DNA of 64,000 nt, from the NCBI GenBank assembly GCA_020636225.1, contig JACJYI010000004.1:186001-250000 (forward strand). Direction: 5' to 3'. Below, in pieces: positions 7,162 to 17,154 of this stretch. Under the pieces are notes generated by a model, which saw only the letters and a program-made list of their open reading frames with translations, searched no databases and was not told the origin of the DNA. The stretch's first letter is position 1; each line of letters begins with the position of its first letter. This stretch comes from Lewinellaceae bacterium. GTDB taxonomy: Bacteria; Bacteroidota; Bacteroidia; Chitinophagales; Saprospiraceae. The position numbers and the translations under genes were made by a program.

Positions 7162-10001
7162 GATCCATGCAATGAAAGGTTGAAAAAAGGAATGACGACA
7201 TAGCCCTCGCCAGTATTCATGACCACGTGATACAGGCCGGTCGACCAGCCTGCCGTGCTGAACGTCGGTGGGTCCGTGCCGGTAACCCCTTCAGCCAGCT
7301 GTCGCCCCAGCAGATCCACCACCATGGCCCGGTACACCGTCACGGGTGGCCCTTCCTTCACCAGGCGGATCAGCCCCCCGGCATGGTTGACATGCCAGCC
7401 ACCGGCCGGCGAGCTCCAGGCGATCACCCGGATCGGACTCCAGGACGACGTGCCATCCAGATCCTCCTGCCGGATCCGATAATAATTCCATCCCGCCCCT
7501 GGGGCCAGATGGTCGAAGACATAGGTCCGGAGCCCCTGGTCCTGGCCCTGGGCGGCCATGCGGCCGATCGCTTCGAACTGCACCCCGTCCACACTGTGTT
7601 CAGCCGTGAAATACCGGTTGTCCTGCTCGCTAGCCGTCGACCATTCCAGGCGAACACCATTCTGAAACGGTATCGCCTGAAAGTCGACCCAGGTAACCGG
7701 CAGCGGCTGATCCGCTCCGTAGAGGTCGAACATGCCGAAATCCGTGATCTCCACGGTCAACCCTGTCGGACAAGGGTCATACATCCCATCCAGGGCGATG
7801 GTGTACCAGGGAGCCATGCCCAGACAAGGGGTCAGGGTCAGCTGGGCCAGATGGTCCAATCCGCCATCCGGCAGGATCTGCCAGCCCCCGGCATAGATCA
7901 GATAGTCATAATCGCCGGCAGGCACCCCAGGGGGAGGGGCATTGCAGGTGGCCGTACCGGGCGGGCTTCCTGTCGGATCGAAATACCCGAGGATATTGTC
8001 GGCATCCGTGCTGGTGATGTCCAGGTTGAACGGGGCATACTGATCCGCCTGCCCCACTGGAAAGGCATAGCCGCTGATGCCACTGAGGACATCCCGGCGC
8101 AGGCGACCCTCAACATAGGCATCCGGGCCGGCATTGAGGATGGCTCCGGGAACGGTCGTCTGCAAACGGATCTCCGACAGCCCCGCCGTGATCACATTGT
8201 CTCCGCCATAGAACTCCAGGGTATTGGTGACCACGGCATGGAGGGCAAAGACGACCTCCGCATCGATGCCCAGATGGTAACAACGGAAATGATCCGCATT
8301 GCCCTCCACCACCGCCGGTTGGACAAACCGCACCTCCCCCGTGCCATGGGTATACTGGAGGATCCCTTCCAGTTGCATCCCCGGGCCCTGACTGATGATC
8401 AGCTCCCCGTGCGGGGTATTGCCGTTGTAGGCCGCGTTGGTCAGGGTGCAGCCGGACCGGACCACCAGATCGCCCAGCAGGGTGGTGGTGGGCTTCTGGT
8501 TGTGCACCTGCACTGTTCCGGTACCTTCCCCTCCGATATCCAGGGTGCCCTTGATCGTCAGGGTGCCAAATTCATTGATCCGGCTGGTCAGGCTGTTGAA
8601 GGCATAGAACCCGGCATCACTCTCCAATACCAGGTGACCATAACTCCAGTCGGACGAGGAAACGGACAGACCCGTTCCCGTGTACCGGTAGATCACCGTT
8701 GATCCTTCGGGCAGGTCCGGTGCCCCGGGGACATTGATGTAATGATCCCGGAACTCGGATGAGGCACTGTTCCCTGTCTTGATCAAGGTGCCAGCCTCCC
8801 CCATTTGCCAGCGGGCACCAGACTGAAACCGCCAGCCATTGGCACCGCCTATGCCATGATCGACCAGGGTACCTTCCAGAAGGCAGTGCGGTGCGGCGCC
8901 GGCACTGGCAATCTCCAGGCGAACGGACGACGGGATCTCCAGGATGGCCCCTGCCTCGATGAGGAGGTCGTCGATGATCACATCATCGTCCAGGGTAACG
9001 GCATGCAGGACATGGACCTGGGCACTGGTATTCACCTCCGGCAGGGCACCGGCGGCTGACCAGGACATTCCCTGGTCAGGACTGACCTCCCAGACGGCCA
9101 GGTCCGACCAGTCGCCGCCGTTGATGGTGCGGTACCAGGCGCCGGGGACGTCATCATCGAGAATGGTCACGGTATGGTCGACCTGGACCAGCTCGGCGGA
9201 CCCACTGAGAAGATCCAGTTGCAGGTCGATGGTCTCATCCCCCTCGACCAGGCCGTCCCCGTGGATGGTAATGATCACGGACTGGGTTTGGGGATAGGAT
9301 CCGTTCGGCTCGAAGGTCAGGATGACGGGGGCGAAGGTGTAGTCGGACCCGGGGCTGGCGCTTCCGGTAAGGGCATCACTGACCTGCAGGAGGACCGGCC
9401 CCGAAGGCGGCGATTGCATGGTGATGCTCACCAGGTGATCGGCAGTGCCGACATTGCCTTCGATGACGGCACTGGAGGGCAGGTCGAATCCGACCTCCGG
9501 CATGAGTTCGCCATTGGTGATCAACACATCATCCAGGCCGACATTGCCGGTTTCCTTGGTATAGGTCCACCGGACGTAGCGGATGTCCGGATCGAGTGGA
9601 TGCGAAATGGACTGGCAATTGACAATGGGCGTGCATCCTCCACACGAGCCATAGGTCCCCAGGGTTTCCCAGGCGGACTGATCGGGGGAAACCTCCAGTA
9701 CCAGCTGGGATGAACCGCCCATGCCGGCGTCCTTGAGGGCGAAGGTCAGTTCGTCGGGGGTATCCTGGAATGCGACCAGGTAGTACTCGCCCGTATTGTC
9801 CAGCCGGCCCATGTCATTGCCCGAGCAGGCGAAGCCGGTGTCATAGCAGCGGTCGGCATTGTTGCCATTGCCATCGGTCCAGCCAGCAGGCGGCGAGGGG
9901 TCGCACCAGTCGGTACGGGATAGCGGCAGCGGTGCCTGTGACCAGGCGATAACAGGAAGGAAGAGACATAGACAGAACAGGGCAGTACGGAACACAACCA
10001 T
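7158..10001 (-). CDS. Large T9SS-exported surface protein with Calx-beta domain
   Basis: The ATG at 10001 gives a clean signal peptide (MVVFRTALFCLCLFLPVIAWSQ) and a 947-residue protein. The frame continues upstream to 10187 but that part does not look like protein. After an N-terminal discoidin/CBM-like region with paired Cys comes a Calx-beta domain (about residues 165-285, ending TVTILDDD). Then follows a long beta-helix-like middle with a WYRTINGGDWSDLAVWEVS opening, which is common in Bacteroidota secreted repeat proteins. The C-terminal part has the LPVTWVDFQA...WSTASEQDNRYF linker and an Ig-like tail (VYRAMVVDLLGRQLAEG, STGLYHVVM) typical of type A T9SS sorting domains. It overlaps the downstream barrel gene (ATGA). 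Ligand unknown. Confidence 0.8.
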   Translation of the reverse strand: MVVFRTALFCLCLFLPVIAWSQAPLPLSRTDWCDPSPPAGWTDGNGNNADRCYDTGFACSGNDMGRLDNTGEYYLVAFQDTPDELTFALKDAGMGGSSQLVLEVSPDQSAWETLGTYGSCGGCTPIVNCQSISHPLDPDIRYVRWTYTKETGNVGLDDVLITNGELMPEVGFDLPSSAVIEGNVGTADHLVSITMQSPPSGPVLLQVSDALTGSASPGSDYTFAPVILTFEPNGSYPQTQSVIITIHGDGLVEGDETIDLQLDLLSGSAELVQVDHTVTILDDDVPGAWYRTINGGDWSDLAVWEVSPDQGMSWSAAGALPEVNTSAQVHVLHAVTLDDDVIIDDLLIEAGAILEIPSSVRLEIASAGAAPHCLLEGTLVDHGIGGANGWRFQSGARWQMGEAGTLIKTGNSASSEFRDHYINVPGAPDLPEGSTVIYRYTGTGLSVSSSDWSYGHLVLESDAGFYAFNSLTSRINEFGTLTIKGTLDIGGEGTGTVQVHNQKPTTTLLGDLVVRSGCTLTNAAYNGNTPHGELIISQGPGMQLEGILQYTHGTGEVRFVQPAVVEGNADHFRCYHLGIDAEVVFALHAVVTNTLEFYGGDNVITAGLSEIRLQTTVPGAILNAGPDAYVEGRLRRDVLSGISGYAFPVGQADQYAPFNLDITSTDADNILGYFDPTGSPPGTATCNAPPPGVPAGDYDYLIYAGGWQILPDGGLDHLAQLTLTPCLGMAPWYTIALDGMYDPCPTGLTVEITDFGMFDLYGADQPLPVTWVDFQAIPFQNGVRLEWSTASEQDNRYFTAEHSVDGVQFEAIGRMAAQGQDQGLRTYVFDHLAPGAGWNYYRIRQEDLDGTSSWSPIRVIAWSSPAGGWHVNHAGGLIRLVKEGPPVTVYRAMVVDLLGRQLAEGVTGTDPPTFSTAGWSTGLYHVVMNTGEGYVVIPFFNLSLHGS

Positions 10002-10678
10002 ATGGACAATTGACCAACGTGATTCCCAATGGGAAAAAACGGAGGTATGCCGACAAGGCAATGTTCTGGCGGAACACGAGACGAACAACGGGAAAAGGAC
10101 GGGTAGGTACCAGGAAACGGTCCCGGTCGAACAACCGATGCGGTAAACCAGGATCTGGCTGACCGTCAGGGCGTGATCGCCCTGCAAGCATCCTCCGGCA
10201 TGTCAAGGTTGTGTTTTCCGGATGTGCACCAAAAATAAACCGGCGAAAAAGATATCGCCAACATCCCGGGCGTTAAGAAAATTATAAAGTCGGGTGGCAG
10301 TTATCTGTTGTCCGTTGTCGGTTCTTTTTGTACCCGCTGATTCATTTTCTCTGTGATACTCTGTGCACCTCTGTGGTTAACATCCCTTAGTGGTCTCCTT
10401 TCACTCCAGCGTAACCATAAATACTCCAGCAGAATTTCCATTCCACCGTGAACTTACCCTTAGTGGTCATCATCACCTGTCAGAAATGGATGCTCCTCTC
10501 CGGTCAATGGCGTTGAGATACCTGCCGATTTAACCCTGGTTTCTCCGTGAAACTCTGTGTCACTCTGTGGTAAACATCCCTTAGTGGTCTCTTTTCACTT
10601 TAGATCACCCCCAAGCACTATAGAAGCATTTCTATTCCATCCCATTCGTGCCCTTAGTGCCTGAGTGGTCACCCCACC
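10002..10678. repeat. Intergenic region with ~194-bp direct repeat (CTCTGTG family)
   Basis: A degenerate direct repeat starts near 10345 and again near 10539 (period about 194). Each copy holds a CTCTGTG..CTCTGTGG string, then CATCCCTTAGTGGTCTC. A GTTGTCCGTTGTCGG string lies near 10305. No open frame with protein character is seen. The region must also hold the promoter of the gene starting at 10001. Confidence 0.6.
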
Positions 10679-13600
10679 TCACTCCTTCCAGAACCGCCCG
10701 CTCCACACGCCTTCCCGACTGCTCACCCGCAGGATATACATCCCGGAAGGCAGCGATTGGACAGTGATGGGGGTATTCTCTGCTCCTTCGGCAATAGTGC
10801 CGCTGAAGGCTGTGCGACCGGCTGGAGTCATCACGGTCCAGACAGCGGTGCCGGTATCCTCTCCCTGGCGGATCAGGTAGAGCATGTCGCTGGTGACGGT
10901 CGGGCGAATGGACCACTGCGGGCCGCGGGTCTCCTCGCGGAGGTCCACCACCCGGATGGGGCTGTACTCGTACTGGCCGTCGAAGTCGACCTGTTTCAGG
11001 CGGTAATAGTTCACGCCTGCAGCAGGACGATCGTGCATCCACTGATAGGCCTGGGGCTGGCCGGTGGTGCCGGCACCCGGTACCATGCCCAGATCATCAA
11101 AGCGGGCACCATCGGTGCTGTGCTGGACCAGGAAGTAGTCGTTATTGATCTCGGAGGCCGTGGCCCAGGTCAGTTGGACGACCTCGCCATCCAGGACGGC
11201 ATCGAACTGGGTCAGCTCGACAGGGAGGGGAGAATTAGCGGAGCCCAGGACAAATGGTGAAAATTCCGTGAATGGTGCAGTAGATGTAAATGACGGATCC
11301 GACCCGTTGTACGTTGCATCAACTATCGGATTGAAGGTAGACCCATTCCATCTGCCGATTACAGGAGATGCCAAAGGGTCAAAATTGGCTCCTTCCGTTC
11401 CAGATGCCCATTGGAACTTCAATAGCAGACTGGATCCTCCAGCAGTGGCCTCATCGATAATCCATTGATATTGGATACATTGATCCTCATTGACAGGATT
11501 GACTCCTCCTGTACCCAAATTTTCAACTCGCAAAGTAAAATTGTCTGAGTTGTGCGGGCCGCTTGCAATGAGGGATGCCGGCATATACTTGGATGAAATT
11601 GGTCCGATAGGAAAGAATACCGTGCCTGAACTTACCACTCGCTTTAATCCTCCACTGGTGACCGGCATCGACCCCATATCATCACATGTGCAAATAAAAT
11701 TGGTTGGACCGATACCAGAGATTGTTGAAGGAGCTGTTAATGTATAGCCATTCGTTCTCAAAAGGCCATCAGTTAATGTCAAAGTGGTGTTCACATCCAA
11801 AGCCAGATCACTCAATAAGGAAAGTCCAGATGAATTATCAATAGCAATATTAATCTGACCTGTAATGGTGCCGAAGGACCCGGATTGACTCTGAGTGCCG
11901 TTAAACTTAATTGTACAGCCTGTCCCCGATGTCGATTCAGTAATTGTCCCGGAATTTGTCAACCATCCCTTCAGATTCAAGAATCCATTTTGCGATCCAC
12001 TACCCATAAGTTTCAGGGTTGAATTGCTGTTAATGGTCAAATCTCCATCAATGTTTACCGTTGATGTGCCACTGCCATTCCCAAAATCCAATACGGTGCT
12101 AGAACTTAAAACTACATTTCCGCCAATATTAAGTGTTGAAGGTGTCGACCCGACTAGTCGCAGTGCCCCTGACCCGGTATTCTGAACTGACAAATCTCCC
12201 AAAACAGTTGTTAAGGATCCAGTCAGGTTCATAGTACTAGTCATATTCGATGCATTCCAGATGAAGTGATGGTAGGATTGATCCAAACCACCTGGTCCAG
12301 AAGTTCCCGTGGCAGCCAGTACTTCACACGTGGAACCTGAATTCCAAGTCATCGCTGTAAATGTACCGACCCCGCTTGGTGGGTTATGCTGATATTTACC
12401 TCCATTATCGACAACAATCGTTGCTCCACTATTTAATGTAAAAGATGAATTCGTTGAGTTCTTCAATATTCCTTGCACAAGCAGATCATTTCCAGTCCCA
12501 TCTGCAATGACAAGAGTTCCACCCGTTACATTCAGCATACTTCCAGATGCGATGGTCAACTGGTCTAATGTAGCACCAGCAGAAATCGTCACATCATCTC
12601 CACTCATGATGGTTATACTCAGTTCATCCTCATCTGGTCCTTGCAATGCAGCCGACCAGGGGTCATTATTATTCGGTGATGTTTCCCATGTACTTGCATT
12701 GGAAAAATCACCTGACTGGACTGTCCGATAGTGCAATGGGGGTACTGGTGTTGTTACACATATTGTGAAATCACCACTTCCAGCATCCCAGTCATAAATG
12801 CGAATATAGTAAGTCTCCCCAATGGACAATCCTGTTGCTGATATGACTTCAACACCCCCATTATCCGTATCATCAGCACAATCGATTGTGCTGCCATTGC
12901 ACGCTCCGCTGCGCAGATCAATGACAGCATCCATGTTGGATGCACCATCGACCGTGATGATATGGGATGTGCCAGTAGCCTCGAACTTGAACCAGATATC
13001 ATCATCGGCATTTCCCGTCAATGCGTTGCACTCGATCGCAGCGATGGATTCAGATGCTCCTGAACTGGAGGTACTCAATGGTGAGTTGCAGGTTTCTCCA
13101 CTCTCCACGGTCAAGGTTATTGCCCCGGAGCAGTTATCATTGACCGGACGACCGGTACCGGTCAGATTCACCAGGCAAGAGGATTCATCCGGGTCATTGT
13201 TGCTGATCGTGATCGATGCTGTTTTGGCACCGATTGAGGTTGGTGAAAACCGAATAACTGCATCGCTGAAATTGCCGGGTGCGACCGGGCTGACGGGCTG
13301 GGTTTGCACGGAAAATTGATCGGGATTTGATCCGGCGATGTTTAAGGCAGAAAAGGTGAGGTCGGCAGTTCCAGTATTCCTGATCCGAAAGGTCAGGTCC
13401 GCATGGTCAGTTATTGCCAGGTCGCCAAAGGGGATCGTCCCGCCGCAACTCAGATTGGTAGAAACCGGGTATTCCAATTGAAGCTCTGGCACTCCTACTA
13501 TGGTCATGGCGTTGGCCGCAGCAAAACTACTTCCAGAATTGGTCTCATCTTCTGTGTATGTGAAGTCTCCATCCGCATCCGGGGCACAGGAGACAGTATG

Positions 13601-14800
13601 ACCAATGGTAGCCGCTGCATCCACATCACCAGTGATGAACAGATATCGGGTACCAACCGGAAAAACCTGATTGCTGACTGTGAATGTCTGGTCTCCCGTT
13701 GTCGGATCACTGATCGTGACGAGGAGGACATCACTGGCACTGTTGAAACTGGCATCCGTTGAGAACCACAGCTTGAAATTGTCCAGATCGTCACTGTCAA
13801 AGGTACCACCGGTCGCAGTAACCAATTGCGTCAACGTAGCCGGTCCATCAGAGACCTCCACCTCAACCTGATACAATATCGTATTGGTCGCCCCTTGGGA
13901 TATATCCGCTGCCGCCGGGGTAGTACCGGTGTGGGTGATGGCAGGGGGAATTGGCAAGGTGGTGGCACTGCCGGTCAATTCGTCACTGACACGGTAGCAT
14001 TCACTTCCACCACTCCCGTCAAATTCATAAATCGCATAGTGGTATGTGGTATTGGCTGTCAGGGCAGTAACTGTTTGAGAACTACCGGATCCTTTATAAA
14101 CTACATAATTTCCTGTCCCAATCTGATCCCCTGACCCAAATGCCGCATTCGCGGTATACTCCGTTCCATTCACCGGATCAGCATTGACTGCCCCACCTTG
14201 CCTGGCGACAACCAACGTAGATGCGCCATTACCCCCACTCCAGGAAACATCCATCTGCATTTGCTGGATATTGGACGCCACAAAGGTATTGGCTTGCTCT
14301 GTGGGGGGGGTGCAGCCTGAAATTATTGATACCACAACATCATCAATAGCTCGCTCATGTGTACCACCAGCTCGATTGTCCAAAAACCGAATATACCTTA
14401 ACCCGGAGTATGCAGATAGGTCAATTTCTGATTCAGCGGAGCAATTATTTGAAATTGAAGTGATTGTTGCAACTAAATTCCATGGTCCAGATGTTTGACT
14501 TGCTGGGGAAGCATCACTAATGTGGATTTGCATTGACCAGGATGTGCTATTACTGCTTCTCTTCTTGTTAAAACTTAACTTGTTGGGATTGCTGATTGCT
14601 GGTGTAATTGCACCATCACCTGAAGCATTAAATCCTAATGCCCCAGGAACTGAACAAACTTGAGCAGTCCAAATTGGTGTATTGATGGCGGCCCATCCAC
14701 TTGGTAAGGACTCTCCACTAAAGTCTTCATTTATCTGCCCCCACACCCCTCCCCATCCCAAGAGAAGGATTAATATAATGCTCAGTGGTCGAATGGTCAT
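10679..14800 (-). CDS. Giant T9SS-exported multidomain surface protein
   Basis: From ATG 14800 the signal peptide is MTIRPLSIILILLLGWGGVWGQ and the protein has 1,373 residues. In order: an N-terminal choice-of-anchor-like jelly roll (EDFSGESLPSGW), a fibronectin-III-like module (SWSGGNGASTLVVAR...TTYHYAIYEFDG), a module with WFSTDASFNSASDVLL, and an ASPM-SPD-2-Hydin/choice-of-anchor D module (CGGTIPFGDLAITDHADLTFR). After these come a pre-peptidase C-like module (VNDNCSGAITL...GETYYIRIYDWD) and a beta-helix-like stretch opened by YRTVQSGDFSNASTWE. The C-terminus has the LPVELTQFDA...WATASEINNDYF linker and a type A T9SS sorting tail ending in GMYILRVSSREG. The last ~550 bases (sorting part) look markedly GC-richer than the passenger, as if a sorting cassette had been joined to it. 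Likely an adhesin or matrix protein. Confidence 0.8.
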   Translation of the reverse strand: MTIRPLSIILILLLGWGGVWGQINEDFSGESLPSGWAAINTPIWTAQVCSVPGALGFNASGDGAITPAISNPNKLSFNKKRSSNSTSWSMQIHISDASPASQTSGPWNLVATITSISNNCSAESEIDLSAYSGLRYIRFLDNRAGGTHERAIDDVVVSIISGCTPPTEQANTFVASNIQQMQMDVSWSGGNGASTLVVARQGGAVNADPVNGTEYTANAAFGSGDQIGTGNYVVYKGSGSSQTVTALTANTTYHYAIYEFDGSGGSECYRVSDELTGSATTLPIPPAITHTGTTPAAADISQGATNTILYQVEVEVSDGPATLTQLVTATGGTFDSDDLDNFKLWFSTDASFNSASDVLLVTISDPTTGDQTFTVSNQVFPVGTRYLFITGDVDAAATIGHTVSCAPDADGDFTYTEDETNSGSSFAAANAMTIVGVPELQLEYPVSTNLSCGGTIPFGDLAITDHADLTFRIRNTGTADLTFSALNIAGSNPDQFSVQTQPVSPVAPGNFSDAVIRFSPTSIGAKTASITISNNDPDESSCLVNLTGTGRPVNDNCSGAITLTVESGETCNSPLSTSSSGASESIAAIECNALTGNADDDIWFKFEATGTSHIITVDGASNMDAVIDLRSGACNGSTIDCADDTDNGGVEVISATGLSIGETYYIRIYDWDAGSGDFTICVTTPVPPLHYRTVQSGDFSNASTWETSPNNNDPWSAALQGPDEDELSITIMSGDDVTISAGATLDQLTIASGSMLNVTGGTLVIADGTGNDLLVQGILKNSTNSSFTLNSGATIVVDNGGKYQHNPPSGVGTFTAMTWNSGSTCEVLAATGTSGPGGLDQSYHHFIWNASNMTSTMNLTGSLTTVLGDLSVQNTGSGALRLVGSTPSTLNIGGNVVLSSSTVLDFGNGSGTSTVNIDGDLTINSNSTLKLMGSGSQNGFLNLKGWLTNSGTITESTSGTGCTIKFNGTQSQSGSFGTITGQINIAIDNSSGLSLLSDLALDVNTTLTLTDGLLRTNGYTLTAPSTISGIGPTNFICTCDDMGSMPVTSGGLKRVVSSGTVFFPIGPISSKYMPASLIASGPHNSDNFTLRVENLGTGGVNPVNEDQCIQYQWIIDEATAGGSSLLLKFQWASGTEGANFDPLASPVIGRWNGSTFNPIVDATYNGSDPSFTSTAPFTEFSPFVLGSANSPLPVELTQFDAVLDGEVVQLTWATASEINNDYFLVQHSTDGARFDDLGMVPGAGTTGQPQAYQWMHDRPAAGVNYYRLKQVDFDGQYEYSPIRVVDLREETRGPQWSIRPTVTSDMLYLIRQGEDTGTAVWTVMTPAGRTAFSGTIAEGAENTPITVQSLPSGMYILRVSSREGVWSGRFWKE

Positions 14801-14952
14801 TGGTCGTGCGTTTGTGGTGAAGCGGGCAGGAGGACAGGGAGGGAGGCGCTGCAATTGTGGTCAGCAGGTTACCTTCGCCGTCGGTCTTCGTTTCCCGGGA
14901 GGTCGAAAATACACAAGGATGGCTGATGCTCAGTCGGGAAGGACATGAAATC

Positions 14953-15738
14953 ATGGTGAATTCTCTGTTAAGAACGACCCTGGCCACCCTGCGGGCCCTC
15001 CTGCTGACCGGCCTGGTGGCCCTGATCATCCCGGTGCTGCTCCTCGGCAGCTGGGTGCCAGGCTACGGGGCCTGGTGGCGGCAGCGGGTGCGCCGCCTGT
15101 GGATCCGCATGATCCTGGTCACCCTGGGGATACGGATCCACTGGGAAGGGCGCATACCCGACTTTCCGGCCATCTATGTGGGCAACCACCGCGCCTACAT
15201 CGATCCCCTCCTGCTCATGCGCGATGTGCTGGCCGTGCCCGTGGCCAAGAAGGAGATGGCTTCCTGGCCCCTCATCGGCTTCGCCGCCCGCCTCAGCGGC
15301 ATCTTCTTCGTCGACCGCGAGAGCAGCAAGGACCGGCAGCGCACCCTGCACAAGATCACCGCCGAGGTGCGCCGGGGCGGTTCCATCCTCCTGTTCCCCG
15401 AAGGCACCACCCATGCCGGCCATGAGGTGCTCCCCTTCCGCAAGGGGGTGTTCCGGGTGGCCGCCGAGGAACAGGTCCACATGGTGCCCTTCGCCCTCGA
15501 CTTCGATGATCCGGCCGACTATTGGATCGGCAAGGACACCTTTGCCGCCCATTTCTTCCGGCGTTTCGGTCATTGGCGCACCCGGGTCCATGTCGCCGTG
15601 GGTCCCGACCTCTTCGATCCCGATGGCGAAGCCATGCGCCTCCATTGCATGGAATGGATTAATGCCAAACTGGCCGAATTCCGGGCGGGGGAACCAGCAA
15701 GGACGCTGGAGCGCAGTAAGGCAGGAGTGGGCGCTTAG
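14953..15738 (+). CDS. 1-acyl-sn-glycerol-3-phosphate acyltransferase (PlsC family)
   Basis: A 261-residue membrane-associated acyltransferase that would move an acyl chain from acyl-CoA/ACP to lysophosphatidic acid or a related lysolipid. The catalytic NHRAYID motif (H79, D84) and the FPEGTT motif (148-153) that binds the phosphate are intact, with FFVDRES between them. One N-terminal hydrophobic helix (about residues 12-33) anchors it. ATG 14953 is chosen because the open frame upstream has no hydrophobic or family character. It stands divergent from the giant T9SS gene, about 150 bases apart. Another acyltransferase of a different subfamily is at 57577. Confidence 0.9.
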   Translation: MVNSLLRTTLATLRALLLTGLVALIIPVLLLGSWVPGYGAWWRQRVRRLWIRMILVTLGIRIHWEGRIPDFPAIYVGNHRAYIDPLLLMRDVLAVPVAKKEMASWPLIGFAARLSGIFFVDRESSKDRQRTLHKITAEVRRGGSILLFPEGTTHAGHEVLPFRKGVFRVAAEEQVHMVPFALDFDDPADYWIGKDTFAAHFFRRFGHWRTRVHVAVGPDLFDPDGEAMRLHCMEWINAKLAEFRAGEPARTLERSKAGVGA

Positions 15739-15748
15739 AGAGGGGAGT

Positions 15749-15845
15749 GTTTGACCGGGGACCGGGGACCGAGGACGGAGGACCGAAGACGGAGGACCCC
15801 AGCCTGCCGGCTGGCAGGGAAGACCGAGGACCAGGAACATGGAAC
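15749..15845. repeat. GA-rich degenerate tandem repeat with inserted palindrome
   Basis: Imperfect reiteration of GGACCGAGGACGGAGGACC-like units between the acyltransferase and hydrolase genes, broken by a CCTGCCGGCTGGCAGG palindrome near 15800. A related palindrome (CCTGTCTGCCGCCAGGCAGG) occurs in another repeat near 26930. Confidence 0.6.
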
Positions 15846-15880
15846 CAAGGAACCAGGAACGCCGCCGACCGAACAGCAAC

Positions 15881-16813
15881 ATGTTTGCCTTAGCTTTGTT
15901 GCAATACTCACTTATGCTGCGCCGTATCCTCCGATTCTCCGGATTCTTCTTCATGGTCATCCTGGGCTTGCTGCTGCTGGTCTCCTGGACGGGGATCCTG
16001 GATTTCAAGGGCAATCTTGACAAGGTGAATCGTGAACGGAAGAGCCTGGGGCTGGCCCCCTTGCAGTCGCGGACAGTCCAGGTTGGTGATCGCACCCTGT
16101 ACACCGTGGTGGGTGGGGATACCACCAGTCGAATGGCCCTGCTGTTCCTGCATGGGTCCCCCGGCGCCTGGAATGCCAGCGAACCCTACCTCAACGATAC
16201 CAGCCTGCAACGTTACCTCCTGCTGGCTCCCGACCGGCCCGGGTTTGGCGAGTCCGACTTTGGCGAGGCCCTGCCCTCCCTGGCCGGCCAGAGCCTGATG
16301 GTGCGGGCCATGATGGACCGTTGGCCCGGCCGACGGTTTGTGGTCATTGGACACTCCTATGGCTGCTCCCTGGCCCAGCAGCTGGCCTTCGACGATCCCG
16401 ACCGGGTGGCCGCCGTGGTGCATGTAGCCCCACCCCTCGATCCCGACCTGGAGGTGGGCATCGGCTGGCGGAAATTTCTCGACTTTCCCCTCTTTCATCT
16501 GGTCACCCCGCCTGCCTTTCGCGTCTGCAACCAGGAGCTGATCACCCTCAAGGAGGACCTGGAACTGCTCCTTCCCCAATGGTCCACCCTCCGGGTGCCC
16601 ACCTACCTCATCCAGGGGGCAGCGGACAAACTGGTCTTTCCTGAAGAGATGGACTTCTTCCAAAAGATGGCCCCCGAACCCATGCAGAAGGTCTATCCCC
16701 ATCCGGGCGATCATTTCATCTACTGGACAGATGTGCCGTTCGTCCGTAAGGTGATCGGGGAAGCACTGGAAGTAGAAGAAAGCACCAAATCGCAAATTCC
16801 AAATTCCAAATAA
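15881..16813 (+). CDS. Membrane-anchored alpha/beta hydrolase
   Basis: With the ATG at 15881 the protein has 310 residues; ATG 15914 is equally possible. An N-terminal hydrophobic helix (FSGFFFMVILGLLLLVSW) anchors an alpha/beta hydrolase domain. Visible are the oxyanion turn HGSPG (91-95), the nucleophile elbow GHSYGCS (Ser159), an acid in GAADKLVF (Asp249) and the last-loop histidine in PGDHFIYW (His278), so a complete triad. The substrate is unknown. The final residues STKSQIPNSK are written by the first copy of the AATTCCAAA-type intergenic repeat, which also supplies the stop codon, so the native C-terminus was probably shorter. Confidence 0.85.
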   Translation: MFALALLQYSLMLRRILRFSGFFFMVILGLLLLVSWTGILDFKGNLDKVNRERKSLGLAPLQSRTVQVGDRTLYTVVGGDTTSRMALLFLHGSPGAWNASEPYLNDTSLQRYLLLAPDRPGFGESDFGEALPSLAGQSLMVRAMMDRWPGRRFVVIGHSYGCSLAQQLAFDDPDRVAAVVHVAPPLDPDLEVGIGWRKFLDFPLFHLVTPPAFRVCNQELITLKEDLELLLPQWSTLRVPTYLIQGAADKLVFPEEMDFFQKMAPEPMQKVYPHPGDHFIYWTDVPFVRKVIGEALEVEESTKSQIPNSK

Positions 16814-17075
16814 ATTCGAAATTCCATTAGGGAAATTCGAAACACGCAGATGAGCCTGGAGGAAGTGGGAAGCACCAAATGACAAATCTCAAATCCCAAA
16901 CAAATTCAAAATTCCAATTCGGAAATTCGAAACGGTCAACTCTATTTAGGGATAGGTCAAACTGACAACCGACAACAGACAACAGACATCCTGCCGGGCC
17001 GGGGGAGGGACGGGGAAAGCACCAAATGACAAATTCCAAATCTCAAACAAATTCCAATGGGGAATGACCCAAACG
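16776..17075. repeat. AATTCCAAA-type repeat array with interspersed GACAACAGACAAC string
   Basis: Three degenerate copies, beginning with AGCACCAAATNRCAAAT near 16782, 16870 and 17017, each followed by CAAATTC/AATTCCAAA runs. Between copies 2 and 3 lies a GACAACCGACAACAGACAAC string (about 16963-16985). The reverse complement of the AATTCCAAA text recurs at 26880-27390. No gene is present. Confidence 0.7.
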
Positions 17076-17154
17076 ATATGTTGTTTTGGTCATTGGCATG
17101 CTGTACTTGAAATTTGGTGCTTTGGGGCCTAAAATCCCAATGAGAACGCCCAAC

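Noticed and set aside
7227..8702. 491-codon plus-strand frame opposite the Calx-beta protein
   Set aside because: Shadow frame created by GC-rich codon use. The minus-strand protein has recognisable domains and this one does not.
9999..10187. N-terminal extension of the Calx-beta protein to 10187
   Set aside because: The ATG at 10001 starts a standard signal peptide, and the extension upstream is not protein-like.
15749..15880. Hydrolase start at 15839 inside the GA-rich repeat
   Set aside because: The extra N-terminal residues come from repeat text. ATG 15881 or 15914 precede the membrane anchor.
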